In this document: piece by piece, positions 1 to 6,362 of the stretch
Layout: each line of letters begins with the position of its first letter
How positions within the stretch are numbered: position 1 is the stretch's first letter
Source: Bacteroidales bacterium
Lineage (GTDB): Bacteria > Bacteroidota > Bacteroidia > Bacteroidales > UBA3824
Direction of reading: 5' to 3'
Assembly (NCBI GenBank): GCA_016287995.1
Contig: JAEEXW010000132.1
Location: 1 to 7,435 of the forward strand
Length of the DNA: 7,435 nt
Notes under the pieces: generated by a model
Database searches by the model: none
Told to the model about the DNA's origin: nothing
The model's input: only the letters and a program-made list of their open reading frames with translations
Translations under genes and position numbers: made by a program

Positions 1-70
1 GCGTTGCGTTGCGTTGCGTTGCGTTGCGTTGCGTTGCGTTGCGTTGCGTTGCGTTGCGTTGCGTTGCGTT
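1..70. repeat. GCGTT pentanucleotide tandem repeat, 14 perfect copies
   Basis: Fourteen uninterrupted copies of GCGTT (AACGC on the other strand) fill the first 70 bases, and a fifteenth degenerate unit (GCGTA) follows. The array touches the window edge, so its full length is unknown. The unit is five bases long, so any gain or loss of a copy would shift a reading frame running through it. No unit contains a stop codon in any frame on either strand. No start codon or recognisable protein is seen here. Forward frame 2 stays open from the edge to a TAA at 185-187, but its translation after the repeat resembles nothing I recognise. The array could be a variable-number repeat, the tail of a repeat-containing gene further left, or an assembly-edge artefact. 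Confidence 0.97.
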
Positions 71-71
71 G

Positions 72-93
72 CGTATCAAAGATACGATTTTTT
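72..93 (+). terminator. Possible small intrinsic terminator beside the repeat
   Basis: A perfect 6-bp inverted repeat (CGTATC, loop AAA, GATACG) is followed directly by ATTTTTT, the layout of a rho-independent terminator for rightward transcription. The stem is short and only half G/C, so termination would be weak. Its left arm overlaps the last degenerate unit of the GCGTT array. It would serve a gene lying left of this window. No T tract lies on the other side, so it does not suit the leftward dapF-dapL transcript. Confidence 0.4.
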
Positions 94-182
94 ATTGAGT
101 TTTGCAAATTTTTCATCAGAAATTTACATTAAATTTTACTTTTGGTTGTACGTTTTTCACAACGCAAAGGAAACACAAAACA

Positions 183-215
183 AATAATTTAACAAATATT
201 AAATGTTAAATTATT
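183..215 (-). terminator. AT-only hairpin after dapL, candidate operon terminator
   Basis: A perfect 12-bp inverted repeat (arms 183-194 and 204-215, 9-base loop) begins 21 bases past the dapL stop codon in the direction of transcription. Read on the minus strand, the second arm is followed by a T-rich stretch (TGTTTTGTGTTT). All but one of the base pairs are A-T, so the hairpin is weak. Position and symmetry suggest the 3' end of the dapF-dapL transcript, by termination or by RNA end protection. A palindromic protein-binding site is the alternative. Confidence 0.45.
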
Positions 216-236
216 GTAAAGTTTCTTTTTGACTTC

Positions 237-1421
237 TTATATTCTTTCCATTGCCTCAATAGTTTTTTCTTTGGTGTTGAAAGCCGTGAGGCGGATATAA
301 CCTTCGCCTGATTTACCGAAACCTGCACCCGGTGTGGTAACAATGTTTTTTTCTTTCAGCAAATAGTCAAAAAACTTCCATGAGTCTTTTTCGGGAGTTT
401 TCAGCCAGATATACGGTGAGTTAACGCCGCCGAAAACTTCAAAACCTTTTTTCGTCAAACCCTCACGGATAATTTTGGCGTTGTTCAAATAATAGTTGAT
501 GATTTCCATAACTTGCGACGAACCCTCAGGCGTATAAATTGCTTCCGCCGCACGCTGAATTATATAAGGTGTGCCGTTGAATTTCGTGCATTGACGGCGT
601 TTCCAAAAGTGATTGAGCGAAAAGGCTTTACCGTTTTTGTCATACCCCGTACACTCTTTCGGGACAACCGTATAAGAACATCTCGTCCCCGTAAAACCTG
701 CCGTTTTTGAATAACTTCTAAACTCTATCGCAACCTCTTTTGCGCCTTCAATTTCGTAAATTGAGTGCGGCACGTTGTCCTCGGTTATGAAAGCCTCGTA
801 TGCCGCGTCAAAAAGTATTAACGCTTTGTGTTTCAAGGCGTAATCCACAAAAACTTTTAATTCGTCTTTTTTAAGAACCGTTCCCGTAGGATTGTTAGGA
901 AAACACAAATAAAGCACCGAAACGTCCTCTTTCGGCAGTTCGGGAACAAAGCCGTTTTCTTTCGTAACAGGCATATAGACAATGTTTTGCCGTCCTGCCA
1001 TAACGTTAGTGTCCACATAAACGGGATAAACGGGGTCTGTTACGGCGATTGTGTTGCCGCTGCCCAAAATATCGGTGATGTTTCCCGTGTCGGATTTTGC
1101 GCCGTCGGAAATGAAAATTTCATCGTTAGAAAGCGTTACGCCGCGTGTTGCAAAGTCAAAATCGCGGATTTTTTCCTGCAAAAATTCATAACCCTGTTCA
1201 GGTCCGTAACCGCGGAAAGTCTCTTTTACAGCCATCTCGTCAACAGCCTTGTGCATGGCTTCAATGCAGGCTTTTGGAAGCGGCAGGGTAACATCGCCGA
1301 TTCCCATTTTTATAATGTCCGCATTCGGATTTTCAGATGTATAAGCCTTAACCCTGCGGGCTATTTCCGTAAAAAGGTAACTTTCAGAAAGTTTGGTAAA
1401 GTTTTCGTTTATCTGTATCAT
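237..1421 (-). CDS. dapL: LL-diaminopimelate aminotransferase DapL
   Basis: This PLP-dependent cytosolic enzyme converts tetrahydrodipicolinate and glutamate directly to LL-2,6-diaminopimelate, bypassing the acyl-intermediate steps of the DapD/C/E route. The 394-residue product is a fold-type I aminotransferase. Visible motifs are the substrate-loop GYGPEQGY at 71-78, NNPTG at 176-180, the cofactor-contacting Asp205 and Tyr208 in FDAAY, the Schiff-base Lys239 in SYSKTAGFTG, and the carboxylate-binding Arg377 in the C-terminal GEGYIR segment. From family knowledge, members are usually about 410 residues; this one is slightly shorter around residue 144 and at the C-terminus, with all key sites present. 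The N-terminus (MIQINENFTKL) matches the family start, so the ATG at 1419-1421 is well supported. It lies 6 bases downstream of dapF, the next enzyme in the pathway, so the two are probably co-transcribed. Confidence 0.96.
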   Translation of the reverse strand: MIQINENFTKLSESYLFTEIARRVKAYTSENPNADIIKMGIGDVTLPLPKACIEAMHKAVDEMAVKETFRGYGPEQGYEFLQEKIRDFDFATRGVTLSNDEIFISDGAKSDTGNITDILGSGNTIAVTDPVYPVYVDTNVMAGRQNIVYMPVTKENGFVPELPKEDVSVLYLCFPNNPTGTVLKKDELKVFVDYALKHKALILFDAAYEAFITEDNVPHSIYEIEGAKEVAIEFRSYSKTAGFTGTRCSYTVVPKECTGYDKNGKAFSLNHFWKRRQCTKFNGTPYIIQRAAEAIYTPEGSSQVMEIINYYLNNAKIIREGLTKKGFEVFGGVNSPYIWLKTPEKDSWKFFDYLLKEKNIVTTPGAGFGKSGEGYIRLTAFNTKEKTIEAMERI

Positions 1422-1427
1422 AATCTT

Positions 1428-2231
1428 TTAATAATAAAATTCGCCTTTAAAAACAATTTTTGCGCCGCCTGTCATGTACACGCAGCCGTCCTTTTCCGAC
1501 CAGTTGATTTGAAGATCGCCGCCCAAAAGCCTCAAACGGACGTTTCTTTCTGAATGACCGTTTATAAAAGAAGCGACACCGCTTGCGCACGCACCCGTTC
1601 CGCAGGCCAAGGTTTCACCCGCGCCGCGCTCCCAGACACGCATTTCAAGTGTCTTATTGTCAATTACTTTTATAAATTCTACGTTGGTTTTTTCGGGAAA
1701 GTTTTTATGGATTTCGATTTGTCTGCCGACAGTCTCTACGGGAAAGTTTTTAACATCGTCAACAAAGATAACGCAATGCGGATTTCCCATCGAAACGGCT
1801 GTATATCTGTACGTTACGCCTGAAATTTCTAAAAAATTCTCTTCCGTGATAATTTCGGGTTTTCCCATATTTACCGTAACGGTGTCAGAATCAATGATTT
1901 GAATTTGTTTTTGTCCGGCTTTGGTTTGGAGAGTAAATTCTTTGGTTTTAACTTTTTGCGTGTCAAAAGCGTATTTTGCAACGCAGCGTGAAGCGTTTCC
2001 GCACATTTGCGCCTCAGAGCCGTCGGAATTAAACATTCTCATTCTGAGTTCCGAACCGTTGTCAGAAGGCATTATCAAAACCAGACCGTCGCTGCCGATT
2101 CCAAAATGTCTGTCGCTCATTTTTTTAGCGAGCGCGGAGATTTCAGGCAGGGTTTCAAAAGGAGTCTCAAAGCAGTCGATATAAACGTAATCGTTGCCAG
2201 CACCCTGCATTTTTATAAATGGTATTTTCAT
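1428..2231 (-). CDS. dapF: Diaminopimelate epimerase DapF
   Basis: This cofactor-independent epimerase converts LL-diaminopimelate to meso-diaminopimelate, the peptidoglycan cross-linking residue and lysine precursor. With the ATG at 2229-2231 the protein has 267 residues, near the usual family length. It starts with the typical MKIPFIKMQGAGNDYVYID segment. The two catalytic cysteines are Cys77 (in QMCGNASRC) and Cys210 (in ETLACGTGA), and the MGNPHCV block is at 148-154. An in-frame TTG at 2253-2255 would add eight residues (MKKRRNEI), but these are not family-like, and that codon lies at or before the transcript start expected from the promoter at 2258-2265. The ATG is therefore preferred. 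It is the first gene of a two-gene leftward operon with dapL, which makes its substrate. Confidence 0.96.
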   Translation of the reverse strand: MKIPFIKMQGAGNDYVYIDCFETPFETLPEISALAKKMSDRHFGIGSDGLVLIMPSDNGSELRMRMFNSDGSEAQMCGNASRCVAKYAFDTQKVKTKEFTLQTKAGQKQIQIIDSDTVTVNMGKPEIITEENFLEISGVTYRYTAVSMGNPHCVIFVDDVKNFPVETVGRQIEIHKNFPEKTNVEFIKVIDNKTLEMRVWERGAGETLACGTGACASGVASFINGHSERNVRLRLLGGDLQINWSEKDGCVYMTGGAKIVFKGEFYY

Positions 2232-2257
2232 AATCTCATTTCTTCTTTTTTTCAATG

Positions 2258-2265
2258 CAAAAGTA
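2258..2265 (-). promoter_or_regulatory. dapF: Bacteroidota -7 box for dapF-dapL
   Basis: Read on the minus strand this is TACTTTTG, a full match to the Bacteroidota -7 consensus TAnnTTTG. I see no clear -33 TTG at the usual spacing; that stretch is an A/T run. Transcription would begin only a few bases downstream, leaving a leader of about 20 bases before the dapF ATG at 2231 and placing the in-frame TTG at 2255 outside or at the very edge of the mRNA. Confidence 0.55.
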
Positions 2266-2362
2266 AGGAAGATTTTACGGCTAAAAATTTCATTCCATAA
2301 TTTTAAGCAAAAAACGTATCAACAAAAAGGGAAACACGTAATTAAAAATTATTTATGTAAAG

Positions 2363-2393
2363 TTGTTTTTTCCTAAAAAAAAAACTACCTTTG
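2363..2393 (+). promoter_or_regulatory. tgt: Bacteroidota promoter of the tgt operon
   Basis: The -33 element TTG (2363-2365) and the -7 element TACCTTTG (2386-2393) are separated by 20 bases. This agrees with the Bacteroidota primary sigma consensus (TTTG or TTG, about 19-21 bases, TAnnTTTG). The spacer is mostly a T run followed by an A run. The predicted start near 2400 leaves a leader of only about 15 bases before the tgt ATG. Gaps downstream are too small for another obvious promoter, so this probably drives all five plus-strand genes. Confidence 0.8.
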
Positions 2394-2415
2394 CCCCGAA
2401 TTATAAAGTCAAGAC

Positions 2416-3546
2416 ATGAAATTTGAAATTACATATTCCGACCCGAGGACTTCGGCTCGTGCGGGCGTTATCACAACAGACCACGGCGAGGTTAACACTC
2501 CGATTTTTATGCCCGTAGGTACAGTGGGCAGCGTAAAAGGCGTTCATCAAAAAGAACTTCATGACGACATCAACGCAAAAATCATTCTCGGAAACACATA
2601 TCACCTTTATTTACGTCCGGGAATGGACGTCATAAAAGCGGCGGGCGGACTGCATAAATTTATAGGCTGGGACAGAAATATTTTAACCGACAGTGGCGGT
2701 TTTCAAGTTTTTTCGTTAGCAGAAAACAGAAAAATCACCCGCGAAGGTGTAACCTTCCGTTCTCATATAGACGGCTCAAAACATATCTTCACACCGGAAA
2801 ACGTCGTTGACACCGAACGCATTATCGGCAGCGATTTTATGATGGCTCTTGACGAATGTACGCCCTATCCGTGTACTTACGAATATGCAAAAAAATCGTT
2901 AAAAATCACTCATTCATGGCTTGAACGCGGCGTAAAACATTTTTTAGAAACAGAGCCTTTGTACTCTCATTCGCAGGCCTATCTGCCGATTGTCCAAGGT
3001 TCGGTTTATAAGGATTTGAGGGAAGAGTCGGCGGAATTTATCGCCTCTCAAAATATGCAGGCTAACGCTATCGGCGGACTTTCAGTCGGCGAACCCGTTG
3101 AAATGATGTACGAAATGATTGAAGTTGTCAACAATATCCTTCCCAAAGACAAGCCCCGTTATCTGATGGGTGTGGGCACACCGGCAAACATCATCGAAGG
3201 CGTTGCCCGCGGAATCGACATGTTTGACTGCGTTATGCCCACAAGAAACGGCAGAAACGGAATGCTTTTTACCAAAAAAGGCACAATCAACATCAAAAAC
3301 GAAAAGTGGAAATATGATTTTTCGGAACTTGACCCTGACGGAACTTCTTTCGTAGACCACGAATATTCAAGAGCATATTTAAGACACCTTGTAATTTCGG
3401 GCGAAAGATTGGCGGCTCAGATTGCAAGTATTCATAATCTTGCGTTTTATCTTGAACTTGTCCGCGAAATCCGTGAAAGGATTTTGGACGGAACTTTTGC
3501 CGATTGGAAAGACGGGGCTGTAAAACAAATGATGGAGAGATTATAA
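2416..3546 (+). CDS. tgt: tRNA-guanine transglycosylase (TGT), without zinc cysteines
   Basis: Bacterial TGT exchanges the wobble guanine (G34) of GUN-anticodon tRNAs for preQ1, a step in queuosine formation in the cytosol. The 376-residue TIM-barrel protein has the usual length and ends. Catalytic residues are present: Asp92 in TDSGGFQVF, Asp147 in DECTPYP, Gln195-Gly196 in VQGS, the GGLSVGE loop at 220-226, and the nucleophile Asp271 in MFDCVMPTRNGR. The C-terminal zinc site is altered. The family pattern CxCxxC before the YSRAYLRHL block is replaced by Gly309, Ser311 and Asp314 (segment DGTSFVD), although the fourth ligand, His340 in SIHNLAFY, remains. Flanking residues align without a gap, so this is substitution and not a frameshift. 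The enzyme is probably active, with the metal site lost or remodelled. The start ATG lies about 15 bases after the predicted transcript start and has no Shine-Dalgarno sequence. It is the first gene of the plus-strand operon. Confidence 0.96.
   Translation: MKFEITYSDPRTSARAGVITTDHGEVNTPIFMPVGTVGSVKGVHQKELHDDINAKIILGNTYHLYLRPGMDVIKAAGGLHKFIGWDRNILTDSGGFQVFSLAENRKITREGVTFRSHIDGSKHIFTPENVVDTERIIGSDFMMALDECTPYPCTYEYAKKSLKITHSWLERGVKHFLETEPLYSHSQAYLPIVQGSVYKDLREESAEFIASQNMQANAIGGLSVGEPVEMMYEMIEVVNNILPKDKPRYLMGVGTPANIIEGVARGIDMFDCVMPTRNGRNGMLFTKKGTINIKNEKWKYDFSELDPDGTSFVDHEYSRAYLRHLVISGERLAAQIASIHNLAFYLELVREIRERILDGTFADWKDGAVKQMMERL
3534..3539 (+). promoter_or_regulatory. Shine-Dalgarno-like site for the LptF/G permease gene
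   Basis: GGAGAG sits inside the last codons of tgt, 8 bases before the ATG at 3548. It is the only convincing Shine-Dalgarno match at any start in this window. The starts of tgt, dprA, maf and pyrC are preceded by A/T-rich sequence without one, as is usual in Bacteroidota. Confidence 0.5.
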
Positions 3547-3547
3547 A

Positions 3548-4627
3548 ATGTTTACGAAATTAGACCGCTATATAATCAAAAAATTTTTAGGCACGTTTTT
3601 TTATTCGCTGCTGCTTTTGATTTCCATAATCATCGTTTTTGACATTCAGGAAAAATTCGACGATTTTATGGAAAAGAAAGCACCTTTGCATGCCATCGTG
3701 TTTGACTATTACGTGAATTTTGCTCCGTATTACGCAAATATGTTCATGTTTTTGTTCATATTTATTTCGGTGATTTTCTTCACCTCAAAACTTGCCAACA
3801 ACTCGGAAATAATTGCGATTTTGAGCGCGGGAATAAGTTTCAGGCGGCTTTTGCTGCCTTATTTTGAGTCGGCCTTGGTTTTAGCAATTCTGTCTTATCT
3901 GCTTAGCGCATACGTTATTCCGCCGGCAACCGCAATACGTCTTAATTTTGAAAACACTTATATCCGAAGAGCCTACGTTAATACCGACAGAAACATTCAC
4001 CGTCAGGTCAACGACTCTACAAGACTTTATTTGCAATCTTACAACGCTTCGTCGAACATCGGTTACCGTTTCAGTTGGGAAAAGTTTCACGGCCATGAGA
4101 TGAAAGAAAAACTCATGTCTGACGATATTCGTTGGGACACGACAATCAACAAATGGAAAATTTCAAATTATTATATCCGTTACATAACCGAAAACGGAGA
4201 CTCTGTTGTAACAGGCAAGTCCATGGATACGACTTTGGCTATTATGCCGACGGATTTCAACCAGAGGCTAAACCAAATCGAGACCCTTACTTCGGAAGAG
4301 TTGACGGATTACATTGACGAGCAGAGAAGGCGCGGAAGCGAAAACATCGAGGTTTTTGAAGTGGAAAGTTACCGCAGAATTTCTTATCCGTTTGCGTGTT
4401 TTATCCTGACGCTTATCGGCGTAACCCTGTCGTGCAAAAAAGTCCGCGGCGGTATGGGTATAAATCTCGGCGTGGGTTTAGGACTGAGTTTCAGTTACAT
4501 ACTTTTTATGCAGATTTTTACTCAGTTTGCCATAGGAAGTTCGTTGCCGCCTTTGCTTGCGGTCTGGATTCCGAATATTCTTTATACTATAATCGGAATA
4601 GTGTTGTATTTTAAAGCCCCGAAATAG
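3548..4627 (+). CDS. LptF/LptG (YjgP/YjgQ) family LPS export permease
   Basis: Members of this family form the inner-membrane part of the LptB2FG ABC transporter, which extracts lipopolysaccharide from the inner membrane and passes it to the periplasmic bridge. The 359-residue protein has the family layout. Three N-terminal membrane helices lie at roughly 12-32, 60-82 and 101-125. A periplasmic beta-rich domain follows at about 130-270, then three C-terminal helices at about 278-296, 303-328 and 333-355. The SAGISFRRLLLP stretch at 93-104 matches the cytoplasmic coupling region after helix 2. The length is close to both LptF and LptG, and I cannot tell which it is; the partner permease and LptB are not in the window. 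The gene begins one base after the tgt stop and ends one base before dprA, which implies tight translational coupling. Placement directly after tgt is, from memory, common in Bacteroidota. Confidence 0.9.
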   Translation: MFTKLDRYIIKKFLGTFFYSLLLLISIIIVFDIQEKFDDFMEKKAPLHAIVFDYYVNFAPYYANMFMFLFIFISVIFFTSKLANNSEIIAILSAGISFRRLLLPYFESALVLAILSYLLSAYVIPPATAIRLNFENTYIRRAYVNTDRNIHRQVNDSTRLYLQSYNASSNIGYRFSWEKFHGHEMKEKLMSDDIRWDTTINKWKISNYYIRYITENGDSVVTGKSMDTTLAIMPTDFNQRLNQIETLTSEELTDYIDEQRRRGSENIEVFEVESYRRISYPFACFILTLIGVTLSCKKVRGGMGINLGVGLGLSFSYILFMQIFTQFAIGSSLPPLLAVWIPNILYTIIGIVLYFKAPK

Positions 4628-4628
4628 T

Positions 4629-5744
4629 ATGAAACTCGACTCCCAAAATGCGTTGTACAAGGTTGCAATCAACATGATTCCGGGCGTAGGCTGTTCGGGA
4701 ATACGAAAAATTCTTGCTGAAAACAGCAGCGAGGAATACTTTTTTGAAAACATTGACGAGTTTGTTGAAAAAAAGATAATTTCCGCAAATGTAAAGAATG
4801 TTATAAAAAATCAAAAAGTGCTTGATATGGCAAAAAATCAAATTGAACTTTGCCTAACCAAAAACATTCAAGCAACTTATTTTACGGACGATAATTATCC
4901 TCAAAAACTTGCTCAGTGCGGAGATGCTCCCACGATGTTTTTTCATTTGGGAAACTTAAATTTTGACACTAACCGTACAATCGGCATAGTAGGAACGCGG
5001 TCTGCGGACTCTGATGCCAAGAATAATATTTTTTCTTTGGTTGAAGAGTTGAAAAAAGACAACATTAATTTTATAATAATCAGCGGTTTGGCTGACGGTG
5101 CGGATACGTTTGCACATCAGGCGGCGTTGAAATCGGACGTTCCGACGGCAGCGGTTTTAGGACACGGTCTTAATATGATTTATCCCGCCGGCAACCGCAA
5201 ACTTGCCTCTGACATTGTTCATTCAGGCGGTATGCTTTTGACCGAATACTATTACGGCGAGCCTGTCAGCAAGACAAATTTTCCGAGGCGCAACCGCATT
5301 GTGGCGGGGCTTTGCAACTGTCTTATAGTCGCACAGAGCAAAATTAAAGGCGGCGCACTTATAACCGTTGATGATTCAATAAATTATAAAAGAGAGGTTT
5401 TTGCTTTTCCGGGACGGGTTTCCGACAAACTGTATGCCGGTTGCAATTATTTAATCAGCAGCGGGAAAGCGGGGCTTATAACCTCGGCTCTTGATTTAGA
5501 ACGTCTTATGGGCTGGCAACCGGGGAAAAAAGGTACGGCTTTTCAGACGGCAATGCCGCTTGAACCGTTAACAGCCGAAGAAAAGAAAATCATCGGAGTT
5601 TTGCGGCAAAACGGACAAGTTTTTATTGATACACTCTCAGTGTTGACGGAAATTCCGGTTCCAAAACTTTCGTCATTACTGCTGACTATGGAGTTTAAGG
5701 ATTTGATAACATCGTATCCGGGCAAAAAATTTGAAGCAAAATAA
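4629..5744 (+). CDS. dprA: DNA-processing protein DprA (Smf)
   Basis: DprA binds incoming single-stranded DNA in the cytosol and loads RecA onto it during natural transformation. It is also widespread in bacteria not known to be competent. The 371-residue protein has three parts. An N-terminal helix-hairpin-helix/SAM-like segment (about 8-50) includes NMIPGVGCSGIRKIL. The Rossmann-like core (about 80-295) carries VGTR at 121-124, SGLADGAD at 152-159, NFPRRNRIVAGL at 217-228, GGAL at 241-244, FAFPG at 258-262 and GCNYLI at 271-276. A C-terminal winged-helix (DML1-like) domain spans about 312-366. The core motifs differ slightly from the common SGLARGID and SGAL forms (Asp for Arg, Ala for Ile, Gly for Ser), which I take as lineage variation. 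Its ATG is one base after the previous stop and has no Shine-Dalgarno sequence, so translation probably depends on coupling. No other competence gene is visible. Confidence 0.95.
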   Translation: MKLDSQNALYKVAINMIPGVGCSGIRKILAENSSEEYFFENIDEFVEKKIISANVKNVIKNQKVLDMAKNQIELCLTKNIQATYFTDDNYPQKLAQCGDAPTMFFHLGNLNFDTNRTIGIVGTRSADSDAKNNIFSLVEELKKDNINFIIISGLADGADTFAHQAALKSDVPTAAVLGHGLNMIYPAGNRKLASDIVHSGGMLLTEYYYGEPVSKTNFPRRNRIVAGLCNCLIVAQSKIKGGALITVDDSINYKREVFAFPGRVSDKLYAGCNYLISSGKAGLITSALDLERLMGWQPGKKGTAFQTAMPLEPLTAEEKKIIGVLRQNGQVFIDTLSVLTEIPVPKLSSLLLTMEFKDLITSYPGKKFEAK

Positions 5745-5750
5745 AAAATC

Positions 5751-6362
5751 ATGATACTGAACGAGAAACTAAAAAAATATAAAATCATTCTTGCTTCGGG
5801 CTCGCCCCGCCGCAGGGAAATTTTTCAGATTTTGGGTTTTGACTTTGAGGTTAAAACCAAGGAGACAAAAGAGGAATATCCGTCGGATATGCCGAAAGAA
5901 AAAGTTTCGGAATTTTTGGCGGAATTAAAAGCGAAAGCCTTTGAAAACGAAGTACTTGAAGACGAAAAACTTATCGTTATAACCTCAGACACAACGGTTG
6001 TGATTGACGGCGAAATCTTAGGCAAACCCTCCGGCAGGGAAGGCGCAATAGAAATGCTGAAAAAACTTTCGGGCAAAAAACACACAGTCTATTCGGGCGT
6101 CTGCATAAAAAACAAGCGCAAAACTGTAACTTTTACGGCATTTACCGACGTGTGGTTTCGTCCCCTGAGCGACGAAGAAATAGTATTTTACGTTGACAAT
6201 TACAAGCCTTTTGACAAGGCGGGCGCGTATGCCGTTCAGGAATGGATAGGTGCAGCGGCAATTTCGAGAATAGAAGGCTCGTATTACAACGTTATGGGAC
6301 TACCTTCAAAAATGGTTTTTACCGAATTGGAAAAATTTTTGAGCGATGAGAATTTTAATTAA
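5751..6362 (+). CDS. maf: Maf-family nucleoside triphosphate pyrophosphatase
   Basis: Maf proteins hydrolyse non-canonical or modified nucleoside triphosphates (dTTP/UTP and modified pyrimidines in the YhdE type) to monophosphates plus pyrophosphate. They act as house-cleaning enzymes and are also named septum formation inhibitors. The 203-residue product shows the N-terminal nucleotide-binding SGSPRR at 16-21, the catalytic Asp80 in ITSDTTVV, GKP at 91-93, the HTVYSGV block at 111-117, DKAGAYAVQE at 155-164 and YYNVMGLP at 178-185. Substrate preference cannot be settled by eye. The DKAGAY and QEW-like features fit the dTTP/UTP subgroup better than the 7-methyl-GTP one. It starts 6 bases after dprA. 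Its last 17 bases overlap the start of pyrC in another frame. Confidence 0.94.
   Translation: MILNEKLKKYKIILASGSPRRREIFQILGFDFEVKTKETKEEYPSDMPKEKVSEFLAELKAKAFENEVLEDEKLIVITSDTTVVIDGEILGKPSGREGAIEMLKKLSGKKHTVYSGVCIKNKRKTVTFTAFTDVWFRPLSDEEIVFYVDNYKPFDKAGAYAVQEWIGAAAISRIEGSYYNVMGLPSKMVFTELEKFLSDENFN

Noticed and set aside
137..144. TACTTTTG, a match to the Bacteroidota -7 box on the plus strand
   Set aside because: No TTG lies at the expected -33 distance and no plus-strand gene follows for more than 2 kb. It would only make antisense RNA to dapL, so it is probably chance in AT-rich DNA.
2..187. Open forward frame through the GCGTT array, about 61 codons
   Set aside because: No start codon is visible, the repeat has no stop in any frame, and the part after the repeat resembles no known protein. 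It could be the end of a gene from the left, but that cannot be supported here.
987..1553. 188-codon open frame on the plus strand opposite dapL and dapF
   Set aside because: It lies antisense to two clearly conserved enzymes and spans their junction. Its translation is rich in Phe, Val and Cys, as expected of a shadow frame.
2231..2255. N-terminal extension of dapF from TTG
   Set aside because: The eight extra residues are not family-like and the codon is too close to the predicted promoter to be transcribed.
2446..2468. Imperfect G/C-rich inverted repeat near the start of tgt
   Set aside because: It has mismatches, lies in conserved coding sequence and has no T tract, so it is explained by codon content.
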